The notes under the pieces: model-generated | Databases searched by the model: none | The model's input: only the letters and a program-made list of their open reading frames with translations | What the model was told of the DNA's origin: nothing | Translations under genes and position numbers: made by a program | Shown here: positions 43,595 to 53,839 of the stretch, piece by piece | How positions within the stretch are numbered: position 1 is the stretch's first letter | Layout: each line of letters begins with the position of its first letter | Assembly: GCA_026182355.1 (NCBI GenBank) | Contig: JAPFBL010000589.1 | Span: 96,768-160,767 of the forward strand | Length of the DNA stretch: 64,000 nucleotides | DNA from: Hermatobates lingyangjiaoensis | Lineage: Eukaryota > Arthropoda > Insecta > Hemiptera > Hermatobatidae | Direction: 5' to 3'

Positions 43595-43790
43595 AGTTCA
43601 CAAACGAAGAAAAGCAACACACAGAGAAAAGGACACACTTACAAACTCAAATTTTCGGATGATCCGTCTTCAGGAGAAAAGAGAAATTGGGGCGACAAGC
43701 ATGCCGAAAACTCTCTTTCTCTGTGTGTTGCTTTTCTTCGTTTGTGAACTGATTTGCGTCCAGTTTGGATCGTTTTTTCGAATTTTAAGT

Positions 43791-43833
<43 letters not shown>

Positions 43834-43855
43834 ATATAATATATATAAAGGTAGG
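43595..43855. mobile_element. PLE-type fold-back, family B-like
   Basis: Outer arms AGTTCACAAACGAAGAAAAG and mirror enclose one motif. The right side continues into TCCAGTTTGGATCGTTTTTT and (TA)n, as in family B. Confidence 0.65.
43648..43678 (-). ncRNA. Hammerhead-like motif (family B-like)
   Basis: Minus strand: stem I CUC/GAG, CUGAAGA, extra C, stem II GGA/UCC with loop UCA, GAA, palindrome AAUU, site base U. Confidence 0.55.
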
Positions 43856-43859
43856 AAGA

Positions 43860-44560
43860 AGACCTTCTTTTATAGACGTTATACTAAAATCAATTGATTT
43901 GATTGCACGTAACTTTTTTTATTGAGTTTTTCGAGTCTCCTAACTAATTTTTTTTCATCAGGGTGGAGTTATTGTATACTTTTATATAGGTCTAACAGTA
44001 GCTTTGCTTAAAATATACACGAACTCAATCCTGAAAAAAACAAAAATTAACTAGAACATTAAAAAAATAAATTTTAAACAAAAAAATAAATCACATACTC
44101 GTATATTTGTATTAGTAGAAGGAATAAGTTGGCAAAAATAGATATAAATATAAAGATAAAAAAAATTGGAAAATTTCAAAACTAAAATAGCAATTTTATT
44201 TCAAGAACTGGTATTTATTGCATTTTTAGAAGAGACCTTCATTCAATTTAAGTCTCTAAAATACTCTCAGTATTCAGAAATGTTGACAACAGAAACCAGC
44301 CTTAAAGTGTAGCCAGATTTCATTCTATTGTTATTAGCTATTTATAAATAGCTAATCAGTAAACATACAAAGACAACTTATGGTTATATATAAATACTTA
44401 CACAAATGCAACAAATTCAATAATATATCAACTGTTTGATTGAGTAAGTGTATTCTGAAATCGGGATTCGGTCAATATTCTGGAATCAAAATAAAGTTCT
44501 CATGCCGATGTTCGAGTTTTATTTTGAACCTAGAAAACTAACAGAATGCCGATTGCATAA
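43860..44560. other. Unassigned with a family A remnant
   Basis: AT-rich. Near 44480-44555 ATTTTGAACCTAGAAAACTA and AATGCCGATTGCATA match the family A trailer. No gene. Confidence 0.4.
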
Positions 44561-44562
44561 TA

Positions 44563-44568
44563 CACACT

Positions 44569-44626
<58 letters not shown>
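44563..44626. repeat. (CA)n(TA)n microsatellite
   Basis: Compound array adjoining the family I fold-back. Confidence 0.95.
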
Positions 44627-44629
<3 letters not shown>

Positions 44630-44860
44630 CACAAGGAAAGAGAAAAACAGATAAAAACACACACAAAAAAGACTCACAACGATATTTCGACATTCGTCGT
44701 CATCGGGTAGAAGTAGTCTCTTTGAGTAGCTGAAGTCAACTGGACTACTCAAAGGTAGTCCCTTTGACGGGTATTCTACCCGATGACGACGAATGTCGAA
44801 ATATCGTTGTGAGTCTTTTTTGTGTGTGTTTTTATCTGTTTTTCTCTTTCCTTGTGAAGT
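44630..44860. mobile_element. PLE-type fold-back, family I
   Basis: Arms AAGGAAAGAGAAAAACAGAT and mirror. Both carry C-CGAUGA, extra C, stem II GAC/GUC with loop GAAU, GAA, palindrome AUAU, C. U4 is C in both arms, so the change predates the inverted duplication or is fixed in the family. The centre shares TAGTCCCTTTGA-type repeats. Confidence 0.65.
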
Positions 44861-44885
44861 AGTAGTCCTGTTGACCGTTCAATGT

Positions 44886-44995
44886 TATATATATATTAAT
44901 ATTTTAATAATATATATATATATAACATTTAGTACTTATATATATATATATATATATAACATTTTAATATATATATATATATATTTATTTATTTA
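44886..44995. repeat. Interrupted (TA)n array
   Basis: Three TA blocks separated by AACATTT-type spacers at about 50-bp intervals. Confidence 0.9.
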
Positions 44996-45009
44996 TAGGT
45001 GAAGTGAAG

Positions 45010-45920
45010 TAGGTAATTAAATGAAGTAATATTTTCCGGACCACACCAGTACTAATCAACACACAACATCTATGAAAAGAAAAGGAGACATTTAGGTGAC
45101 AACTTGTCTTGAAACTCTCTTTATCAAATTTTCATGTATTGATAGAAAACTAAAGGTGATGTTAATCAAGTTGTTAAAAATTACTTTTCACAAACATGTG
45201 ATTCACAAACATGTCACAAATAATATTGAGTTTACTGATGGAGATAGTTTTTATGAAATAACAGTTTATGTTAGGTTGCAGTGGCAGTCCCTTAACTGAG
45301 CTAACTTCTATGAAATAATATATTGGGTTGTTCTTGGCAAAAATAAATCATTCTACTCCCCCCTTTGTTTAGTACTATGTTTATGTTACCTACTATGTTA
45401 TGTACTATGTTTATGAAGTTTTAATCGTATTTCCAGCTCTTTACTTGTTTAACTATAATAGTTATGCTTGGTGTCATGACAACGAATAGTATACACACTC
45501 ATTACTACCTATTAAACCCCTTAATCAATCATTTATATGTTCACCACTAATGAAAACAGTAGTAATACTAAACTACATTAACACGACTGGAATAACAAAT
45601 ACAGCCGATTAGAAGAGAGTAGAAGTAATTTAGCAGAGCTGAAAGGTTCTTTCTCTTCTCTTTCATTATTTAAGTTCCTTTTAACCTCACTACAGTTCCA
45701 AAAACTTCTCACTACAAGTCCTAAAAGCTCTCATAAATTCTATCATGAATAAAGACCTCTTAATACGAGTAGGGTAGGAAGAAAAATAATGAAAACAAGT
45801 ATTCTTTTTTATGGCTTTGATGACCCCATACATATAATGTGGAGAAGGGAATTTTAAAAAAAAAACTTCATATTAATTCTGTGTTAGTTTTTAAAATTAG
45901 TTGATTTCATTGTTAAAAGT
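45010..45920. other. No gene seen
   Basis: AT-rich; no supported feature. Confidence 0.5.
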
Positions 45921-45927
45921 AGTGTTC

Positions 45928-46640
45928 CCTACTTTTACTAAGTAAAACAAGTACTTTATAAGAAGCACTTTACCAAGAAGTACTTTACTAAGAATTACTT
46001 TACTTTACTAAGAAGAGCTTTACTAAGAACTACTTTCACCAAAAGTACTTTTCGGAGATATACTTTATTAAGAAGTACTTTACTAAGAAGTGCTTTACTA
46101 AGAACTACTTTAACCAGAAGTACTTTACGAAGAGATACTTTACTAAGAAGTACTTTACCAAGAAGAACTTTCCTAAGAACTACTTTAACCAGAAGTACTT
46201 TACCAAGAGATACTTTACTAAGAAGTAGTTTACTAAGAAGTACTTTACCAAGAAGAGTTTTCCTAAGAACTACTTTAACCAGAAGTACTTTATGAAGAGA
46301 TACTTTACTAAGAAGTAGTTTACTAAGTAGTACTTTACTAAGAAGAGCTTTAGTAAGAACTACTTTAACGAAAGTACATTCCGAAGAAATACTTTACTAA
46401 GAAGTAGTTTACTATGAAGTTCTTTACCAAGAAGTACTTTACTAAGAAGAGCTTTAGTAAGAACTACTTTACTAAAAAGTACTTTACGAAGACGTACTTC
46501 ACTAAGGTGTACTTTACTAAGAAGTACTTTACTAAAGAGTAGTTTACTGAGAAGTACTTTACAAAGAAGTACGTTACTGAAAGGCACTTTACTAAGAAGT
46601 ACTTTACTAAGAATTACTTTACTAAGAAGTACTTTTCAGG
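45928..46640. repeat. 15-bp minisatellite
   Basis: About 45 diverged copies of ACTTTACTAAGAAGT over 0.7 kb. Because the unit is a multiple of three, one minus-strand frame reads as repeats of a VLLSK-like pentapeptide (open at 46360-46587), but stops elsewhere argue against coding. Confidence 0.92.
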
Positions 46641-46659
46641 GATTTATAAGCCTCTATCT

Positions 46660-48781
46660 CACTGATTCTTAACTTTATTTTTCTCTAATTCCCCACTACT
46701 CAGTGAGCCAACTCTCCATTCCTCACCACATCATCGGTTTTTAACAAGTTTGATTTTAACCCATGCAATGTTTAGTACATAAAGAAACATGAAGTGGGAA
46801 TCATAGAAGAGAGAAACAAAAAACTGAACAAGAGCAGTGGCATTGTGTCAAGAAAATGGTTAAAACTATGAGTTTCATGTTTTCTGTAAGTTTAGATAGG
46901 AATGCGTGCTGATTATTATTATTTCTAACCCAATAGTGTTGTCACTTATACCTAAACATGACTTACAATATCTAATATATTGGTTATTTTTACTTTACTA
47001 TAAGTAAAGTATAGTGATCGTGAAAAAATTCGATCTCGAGATTTTGACGGAATTACATGTTTTGAGCTCCCAGAAGTCGTTTTATGAGGTTTTTACGATG
47101 ATGTCTGTATGTGTGTGGGTGGGTGTGTGCGTGGGTGGGTGGGTGAGTGTGTTAGCATTGCTTGTTATCACGCTACGGTCTAGAATCTTTGATGGATCAA
47201 GTTGATATTTTACACGAAAATGGGCCCCATAAAGACGAAGATCCCTATTGTTTGGGAAGAATTATGCATGATAGGAAAGTTACTTTTTTGCCAAAAACCG
47301 TTTTTTTAGGAAAACATTTATTTCCCCTAAACTATAACCCTAGAGTTTTGAAATTTTGACATTATCTTTGAGATTTCAAATGCAACAAACGAAAAATATA
47401 TTCAGAATTTTAAAACAACGGGAAATATTTTTTTTTCAATAAATGTACAAATTTTGACTTATAATTCAATCTCAAACTTTGGGAGAGCGATACAAGCCAT
47501 ACTGTTTGACGGACAAGAATGAAACTATGCCTAAAAAAGAACATTATATGGAGAATGAGTTGAGATAATTTTTTTCTAAAAATTACATTCGCTAAAGGGG
47601 CGTTACAGTACGATTTGTGTTTTCAGAAAATGTGTTTTTGACGCTAAACGGCTCATTAAAAAATAATGAAAATTTGGCCAAAAATGGAACAAAAAATTAG
47701 CAATTCATAAAAAAAAATCATGAAGTTTCAATTACGGGAAAGAGCAATAACGATATAAAAACTCTTTGTTTATCCTAGACTAAGAGATCACCTGCTATAC
47801 TTGTCGAATTTTTTGTATTTTTTTACATTGTTTACATTGACTTGAATTTACATTGAATCCACTGAGATAAAATTGATGTTTCTAATGGAAAAATGAAAAT
47901 ATATTTTTGACTTATAAGAGATGTAAGAGGAATAATATTGTGCAGGAAAATAATAACACTCACTCAGAAAAAAATCGTATATATGTTATTTGACAAAGGG
48001 GAAGGAAAATGATTTATTAAATACTAAGAAGCCATAAAATTCCAGATAATAATTCTGTAAAAAAACAAAAACTGTAAAAGATAATTCAATATTGAAATCA
48101 TTCGTTTAGAGATTAATAATGTAATTATCGTACATCTTTAATTATAAATCATCTTAAAACAACATTTTTTCTTCGATGTTTATGATGTTTTTCAGGGAAA
48201 ATAAGGGTATTTTCCTGTTTTAAATTTGAAAATTTTACTTTAATATTGAATGTAGAAGGATGTCAAGTAAACGATGTAAGAAATCAACTGGCTATTTGAA
48301 CAGAGGCCATGTTCTCTTGTAGGAGAATATTTCGTATCAAGAAATGTTCACTTTGGTTTTTCCAGAATGTTATTACTGCTGTAGTTATACTAATGAAATT
48401 ATTTGCATCAGCTGTGTGATGTACAAAAATAAGCTTATATATTGATATGTCCTTCAATCACTATCTGTACTACCTCTGGAATGAAAGACTAATAATCATA
48501 TCCCATTTAGATGTTTACGTTATGCTTAAATGAGATGTTATGTGTTATATACTCAAGAAATTGATATTAAGTTACTTATTGTAAAGTTGAGTGTAGGTCA
48601 CTCCAGATTTTTTTTTATTAAAACAGTCTGTAAATGGTTGTGATTTGTAAAGAGAGTCTACATTTGGTTTTAATATATTAATTGTTGATGTTCTTCTGTC
48701 CGACCTTTTATTCCCCACTTTGCACCTCCGCCATTCCCAGCAGTGGGGAATTCCCCACAGGTTAAGAACCACTGCTTACTG
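46660..48781. mobile_element. hAT element split by Q copy 4
   Basis: Left end CACTGATTCTTAAC and right end GTTAAGAACCACTGCTTACTG are imperfect inverted repeats. The exact 8-bp duplication CTCTATCT flanks them (46652-46659 and 48782-48789). About 1.6 kb of the interior is Q copy 4, so Q inserted after the hAT. Short TTCCCCAC-rich stretches near both ends are shared. Confidence 0.72.
46990..48615 (+). mobile_element. Q repeat, copy 4
   Basis: Runs from TACTTTACTATAAGTAAAGT to GTAAAGTTGAGTGTAGGTCA then CTCCAGATTTTT. Variable tract GTGTGTGGGTGGGTGTGTGC at about 47097-47150. Frame YGLESLMDQVDILHENGPHK then DEDPYCLGRIMHDRK. Confidence 0.68.
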
Positions 48782-48789
48782 CTCTATCT

Positions 48790-48890
48790 CATCAAGTAGT
48801 TTCTCAATTCTTTGAATATAATCAGTTTTAATGAATAACATACAGGGGGAAGTATGAAGTCTCCACACAAAGAAAAGTTTATTATCAGAA
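48790..48890. other. No gene seen
   Basis: Spacer between the hAT and the next motif. Confidence 0.4.
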
Positions 48891-48894
48891 ACTA

Positions 48895-48934
48895 AATAAC
48901 GCGTTTCGACCACTTGATGTTCTTCTTCAGGTTA
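48895..48934 (-). ncRNA. Hammerhead-like motif (family L-like)
   Basis: Minus strand: CUGAAGA, extra A, stem II GA.CA/UG.UC with an A-G mismatch, GAA, palindrome ACGCGU, site base U. Flank CTCCACACAAAGAAAAG is the inverted family L trailer. Confidence 0.5.
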
Positions 48935-48939
48935 ATTAA

Positions 48940-49390
48940 AACATACATGCATTTAAGAGATTATTTAAGATGAATTAGAGATGAGGACATTGGCCTCCTT
49001 AAGTAATTTCAATGTTTAGAATGATTTTAGACCCTTATAGTTCTAGGTAAAGTTTCTGGCATGGTTAGGGACATGTATATCTTTAATAGAACCTTAGTAA
49101 CCCATTTACACATCAATATTATAGTTGTCTTGATTTATTTTCTTCAAAAAATTGCAAAAAAAAAGCCAGTTTAATACAATTGATTCCCTTATCATTCGGG
49201 ACAAAACCAAATCCATAGTCCAGAGTAATGTGACTACATGACCGCGAATACGACATCATTACTGTACAGACTAACTTAATATCCGACATGAATTACTGAC
49301 ATTCCAAGTTATAGTAGCACAGTAATCAAGCAGTAGAAGGCCTCTGGTCTGGAACTGCTAGTTACGAGGTGCACTATAGTGCGCGGTTAT
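48940..49390. other. No gene seen
   Basis: Ordinary AT-rich spacer. Confidence 0.5.
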
Positions 49391-49393
49391 ATT

Positions 49394-49514
49394 CGTTGGT
49401 GGTTGGTCGTTGGTCGTTGGTCGTTGGTCGTTGGTCGTTGGTCGTTAGTCGTTGGTCGTTGGTCGCTGATCGTTGGTCGTTGGTCGTTGGTCGCTGATCG
49501 TTGGTCGTTGGTTG
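49394..49514. repeat. (GGTCGTT)n satellite
   Basis: About 17 copies of a 7-bp unit with a few GCTGATC variants. Both strands are open by chance over part of it. Confidence 0.95.
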
Positions 49515-49604
49515 ACACCAATATGTGCAATAAAATTAAAACAAATAAGCTTCTTTTTCTGTTGATATAGCTTCTTGACCTCTGATTCTTAATTTTCAAA
49601 ATGG

Positions 49605-50280
49605 GTTTCTTGAAGATTTGGTCAAAAAAATTAACTACTCCAGATTAAAAAGCTGACATTTCGTGGAAAAATGTTCGGCATTTACAAAGCTAAAAGCAAT
49701 TTATTGAAAACATAATGTAGTGAAAACAAATACAACCAGAGAATATCAACCAACAGATAACAAAAGTCACAATAATCGACACAGAACAAATAAAGTAAAA
49801 GAAAATTAAAAATAGACAGTATTATTGTTTTGTCAATAGACCAAATGTATTGTTTTAATATAATTACTTTTATTAATTATTAAGGCTAAACAAATTTTAA
49901 CAGATAAGTAATACTGCAAAAAAAAATTCTGCGAGGATACCTCTACAGAACATTCAAGGAAACAGAAAACTTGTTTTTTTCTTGTATTTAGCCTTAATAA
50001 TTGATAAAAGTAATTATATTAAAACAATACATTCATTCAATTACAAGAACAATAACACTCTATATTTTTTGCTTTCTTTTATTTTATTTCTTTGTTGCTT
50101 ATTGAGTATTTTTTTTGTTTTCTGTTGGTTGATATTCTCTGGTTGTTTTCAGTACTTATGTTTTCAATAAATTGTATTTAGCTTTGAAAATGCCGAACAT
50201 TTTTCCGCGAAACGTCAGCTTTTTAATCAAAAGTAGTTAATTCTTTGAACCAAATTATCAGAAAACCTATTTTAAATTCT
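49605..50280. mobile_element. PLE-type fold-back, family D
   Basis: Arms of about 270 bp (left from ATGGGTTTCTTGAAGATTTG; right mirror ends near 50280) around a 120-bp centre. Each arm has a motif; the left reads ACGAAATGTCAGC with the palindrome damaged. Confidence 0.7.
50180..50220 (+). ncRNA. Hammerhead-like motif, U3/A8 variant (family D)
   Basis: Stem I AGCT 50180-50183, core TTGAAAA 50184-50190, extra T, imperfect stem II GC/GC plus GAA/TTC, GAA 50209-50211, ACGT, C 50216, AGCT 50217-50220. Confidence 0.5.
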
Positions 50281-50609
50281 TCTTTTTATATTTTAAATAA
50301 TGTAACTAAAACACATGAAATCAGATAATGTGTTTTATTTTTACCTATTAGAGAGGAAAGTAAGAAAGCTGTTTAAAAAAAGGGTAAAGTTGGCAATGAA
50401 ATGGAAATAAAGGTTGGGCATGCCAAAATAAACAGAAAAGTTCCCGTAAGAAATATGCAAAAATTATCCGCATTTCCAAACCCTGTTTGAAATCCTACTG
50501 TTCAGGATACTACTGAATCTAATTTTACAATCCATCCAAAGTATTTCTATGTTTATCCAAAGTATACTATCCATTTATAGTATTTCATCTCTTGAGAATC
50601 ACGTCTGAA

Positions 50610-51645
50610 ATTTCTTAACAACACCCCTCGTTCATACTTCGTCCTTTTTTATTCTATTTAATATTTTCATGATTAATATTGTTTATATGTAAAAATCATT
50701 TGCTCTTTGTTCATAATAATAATTATTTAGAATTGTTTCATCTATTTGTTTGTTATTTTAAAAATCTTGGGGACTTATAAATTACTATTGTATATGTAAA
50801 TAAACTGCATTCAAATTAATATACTGAATAACAGTTTCCAATTATTATACATATTTTTTTGTTTGTCAATTTAAATTTAAAAAACTTTTTTTTTAAATTT
50901 AATAGAATGTATTATTTTCACATTTTGAGAAAAATATAGCATTTTTATTTCTTCATAACAGATCGATGAAATCTATGTTTTAAGCATAGTATAAAGATAA
51001 GAATAGAACATAATTAATAAATAATGGTAGAATAAAAGTTGACTTACGTGCAGATAATAATGTTATAATAACTAATTTAAGATATTTCTCCGCTTTGAGA
51101 GATCGTAAGTGAAGTTACAAGGGAAGGTAATTGCTTTGGAAGCTGCTCTTGGCTAAGAGAAATGGATTATGCATGGAGATATAATTGGATTTGGCAGATT
51201 TAATTAAAAGGAGTGACAAGTGGTAGCGATTGATGAGTCAGTTAGCTTGAGGCTTAATTGATTGGTATGAGATGGAAAATGTCATCGTCCAAAGGAGTCA
51301 CTGTCTCCTTTCAACTTACCTACTTTCCGTCTTCACTTCAAAATCACTATTAGTATTTAAACAACAATTATTTTAAATTAAATTTATGATAAATTTTATT
51401 GTTGAACATGTAACAAATAATTTAAAACATAATAAATAAAAAGAAAATTTTTTAGCATCCGAAATACCAGATTCAATAAAAAATAAGGTAACTGTTTGAA
51501 TTTTGCAAGCCCTGTACACTCTAATTTCAAAACTTGTTGTTATTATGTTGGTACACTCGTTAGATCATATATTTACAGTTTTGGCTATACAACACCTACA
51601 ATGTAAAACAGGACGAAGTATGAACGAGGGGTGTTGTTAAGAAAT
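50610..51645. mobile_element. TIR element of unknown class
   Basis: A 36-bp perfect terminal inverted repeat (ATTTCTTAACAACACCCC continuing to TACTTCGTCCT) bounds 1,036 bp of AT-rich sequence without an ORF. The outer ATTTCTTA/TAAGAAAT is symmetric, so the exact target duplication cannot be read; a TA duplication is possible. Probably a non-autonomous DNA transposon. Confidence 0.8.
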
Positions 51646-51649
51646 ATCG

Positions 51650-52250
51650 GTTGTTGATATTTACGAACAACATATACAAACATATGTTATTTTTTATGTA
51701 AGAGGCTAGACGAGGTTACACGCATGTTTGAATGCTCGCCGGTTTTTGCTTTTGAAAATAATGGAGCATAGATTTGTATTAATTTTTGTATAAAATATTG
51801 TATGAAGTGCTCAAAAATTGTTGAAATGTTGACAGTGGAGTACGATGAGTTAACTTGAGCAAAAAATGTTTATAAGTGGTATAAGTTATTCTACATGTAA
51901 TTTTTTTTTCAACAGCAAAAAATCACCGAGCACGCAAACACTAGTCTAACCTTTATGCCTCTATATAAAAAGAACACTTGCTATATAGTAAAAACTGTAA
52001 ACATAAAAATGACGAGTGTACAACACAACAAAGACAATGTAAAATTACAGTGCATAGCGTGAGTGAAATTCAAAAAGTGTTTTTATTTTTTATCCCACCT
52101 CATACGTAGTTTTATGTGTGATATACTTCGCTCATTACTGTAAGCATCTTTAAGCCACATTTTTTCTTTCACGTGATGTCTACATTTGAGTGTTCAGTTT
52201 TAAATTAATAATAATGAAGGGCTTGTAATATTTGATATGAAACTTTATTA
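51650..52250. other. No gene seen
   Basis: AT-rich spacer; nothing recognised. Confidence 0.5.
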
Positions 52251-52255
52251 AGCAT

Positions 52256-52335
52256 AGGGCCAAGGTAGCTCAGTAGTAACTTGCTTTCCTCTGAAATGGT
52301 AGATCCGGGGTTCAATACCCATTGCGATATACCCA
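52256..52335 (+). mobile_element. tRNA-headed SINE, head only
   Basis: Box A GGTAGCTCAGTAG and box B GGGGTTCAATACCC; the body is lost. Confidence 0.65.
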
Positions 52336-52339
52336 ATAT

Positions 52340-53140
52340 CTTTTTCTAAGTCTGGGTATGTATTTTTACAGAGCTTCCGTTGGTTAGCTGCAATTCCCGT
52401 GGGTATTGTTTGATGATTGCTTCCCTGTTGAAACCTTAAACCAAATACATTGTTATATCAAGTAATACAATACAATGTGGAATATTCTACAATAAAATTA
52501 AAGAAACAGGAAAAAAAACTCTTTATGAATAAGTAGAAATATCTGTTTAAATTGTGCATTTATAGATTAATCTGTCGAACATAAGTGTCCTATCTTAGAT
52601 TCTGTAAGTTTGAAAAAGGCCTGGCTTAATATTAGCCAGATATCAGAAGAATTGATATTCTGGTGGAGTAAGGTATTTATAAACTTTAAAGAACTTGGGA
52701 CAGTTTTACTTTTGGATTATTGGCTCAAAAAGGAGATTAAGAAGGCAGTTTTCTTTTTGTCTTCTTTTGTTATAATTCGAGTTGTATAGCTATTTATAGA
52801 AAACCACTCTCAGATCAATTTGAATGTATGTATTTCTGTCGTGTAAAGTTTTCTAAAAATTTATTCTTAGCAATTTCATTACAGAATTTATTTGTAGTCT
52901 CTATACAAAACTGAGCATCCGTAAGCCATAGCCAAACGAATGACCTTCTTATTGAACAAGGTCTTTCTGTACCTGTTGGGTATTCTTGGAATTTAGAAGG
53001 AATATAGATTGCATACATATATTCTCAACTTTATAGACAAGGTCTTGGTCTTTTGCCTACAAGAACAGAAAAACATGCAGTCTTCTAATTAGAAACTGCA
53101 ATATAGATGAGACACCGGAGCTTGAACGTAGTCATCTGAT
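52340..53140. other. Unassigned
   Basis: Possibly the decayed upstream part of the PLE ending at 53.2 kb, but I could not find RT motifs in any frame. Confidence 0.35.
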
Positions 53141-53144
53141 ATAC

Positions 53145-53290
53145 CAGATCTGAATACTACGGGGCTGTGAACCCCTTCCTTCAAGGTATATTGGAATGAC
53201 TGCAACGAAGTTATCCAGGCGTCTTACACTTCACCTATCAGCTGGAGCTACATGGAAAACGAACATGGCATCTGTTTGACAAGACAAATG
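53145..53290 (+). pseudogene. PLE GIY-YIG endonuclease fragment
   Basis: Plus strand frame reads GCEPLPSRYIGMTATKLSRR then LTLHLSAGAT, aligning with GECELLANAKYIGMTKTTLSRR and LTMHLQSGAI of the coding PLEs. A TGA follows soon after. With the motif at 53.63 kb and the N-terminal stub at 53.78 kb it reproduces the order endonuclease, pLTR, next N-region. This is therefore the 3' end of a decayed, independent PLE family, plus strand. Confidence 0.7.
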
Positions 53291-53627
53291 CTAGTACTAC
53301 AGTTAAGGTACTTCAGTTATTGGGATGTATAACAAACATCTCCAGTTGCAAATATTGAAGCTTTGCTTATTAAGGAAAACTGCCCTTCCCTCAATAGTCA
53401 GATTAATAACAAGTTTGTTATTCCTAGTGCTAGAAATATCGATCTAAACTTAAATTTAATAAAAATGATATTGTTAGTTTACCTACTAAGCGCTAGGAGC
53501 GCTGTTGCATCGTATGTCTCTTCTTTTATCAGTGTTATAATTAAGCTATTAGCATTGTTGTTTTAAACTTAAAATCTTTTTATTCGTGTATTAGTTGTAG
53601 TATCCCTGTTTGTCATATTAATGTTTG

Positions 53628-53668
53628 TCTACCCTGAGGATAACCAATGAGGTCAAAAGCTCGATGTA
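53628..53668 (+). ncRNA. Degenerate hammerhead-like motif (family N)
   Basis: CTGAGGA 53634-53640, extra T, hairpin ACC/GGT, then CAAA rather than GAA, palindrome AGCT 53658-53661, C. G12 is lost, so activity is unlikely. Confidence 0.4.
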
Positions 53669-53769
53669 TCCAGTAAAGTTCTTTTAGTGTTAAAAGTTTT
53701 CTTAGTATGTACTTGGGACAGTTCCTCTTTCAGTTGTCTTTGCAATATTGTGAAGTGTTTAGAAGAAAA

Positions 53770-53835
53770 TAACGCGTTCTTAAAAAGATTGTTAATACGG
53801 AAGCCGCTTTGGTCTTCAATAATATTTGCATATGT
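53770..53835 (+). pseudogene. PLE ORF N-terminal fragment
   Basis: Plus strand RVLKKIVNTEAALVFNNICI, parallel to KVVNAEAAAHFNSICLQ of the other families. It lies about 110 bp after the family N motif. Confidence 0.5.
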
Positions 53836-53839
53836 AATT

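Noticed and set aside
4889..47150. CRISPR-like arrays among the tandem repeats
   Set aside because: Repeats are simple microsatellites or contiguous minisatellites without unique spacers, in an animal-type genome.
49379..49599. Overlapping frames with WSLVVGR or DQRPTTN repeats
   Set aside because: Produced by the 7-bp GGTCGTT satellite; no coding support.
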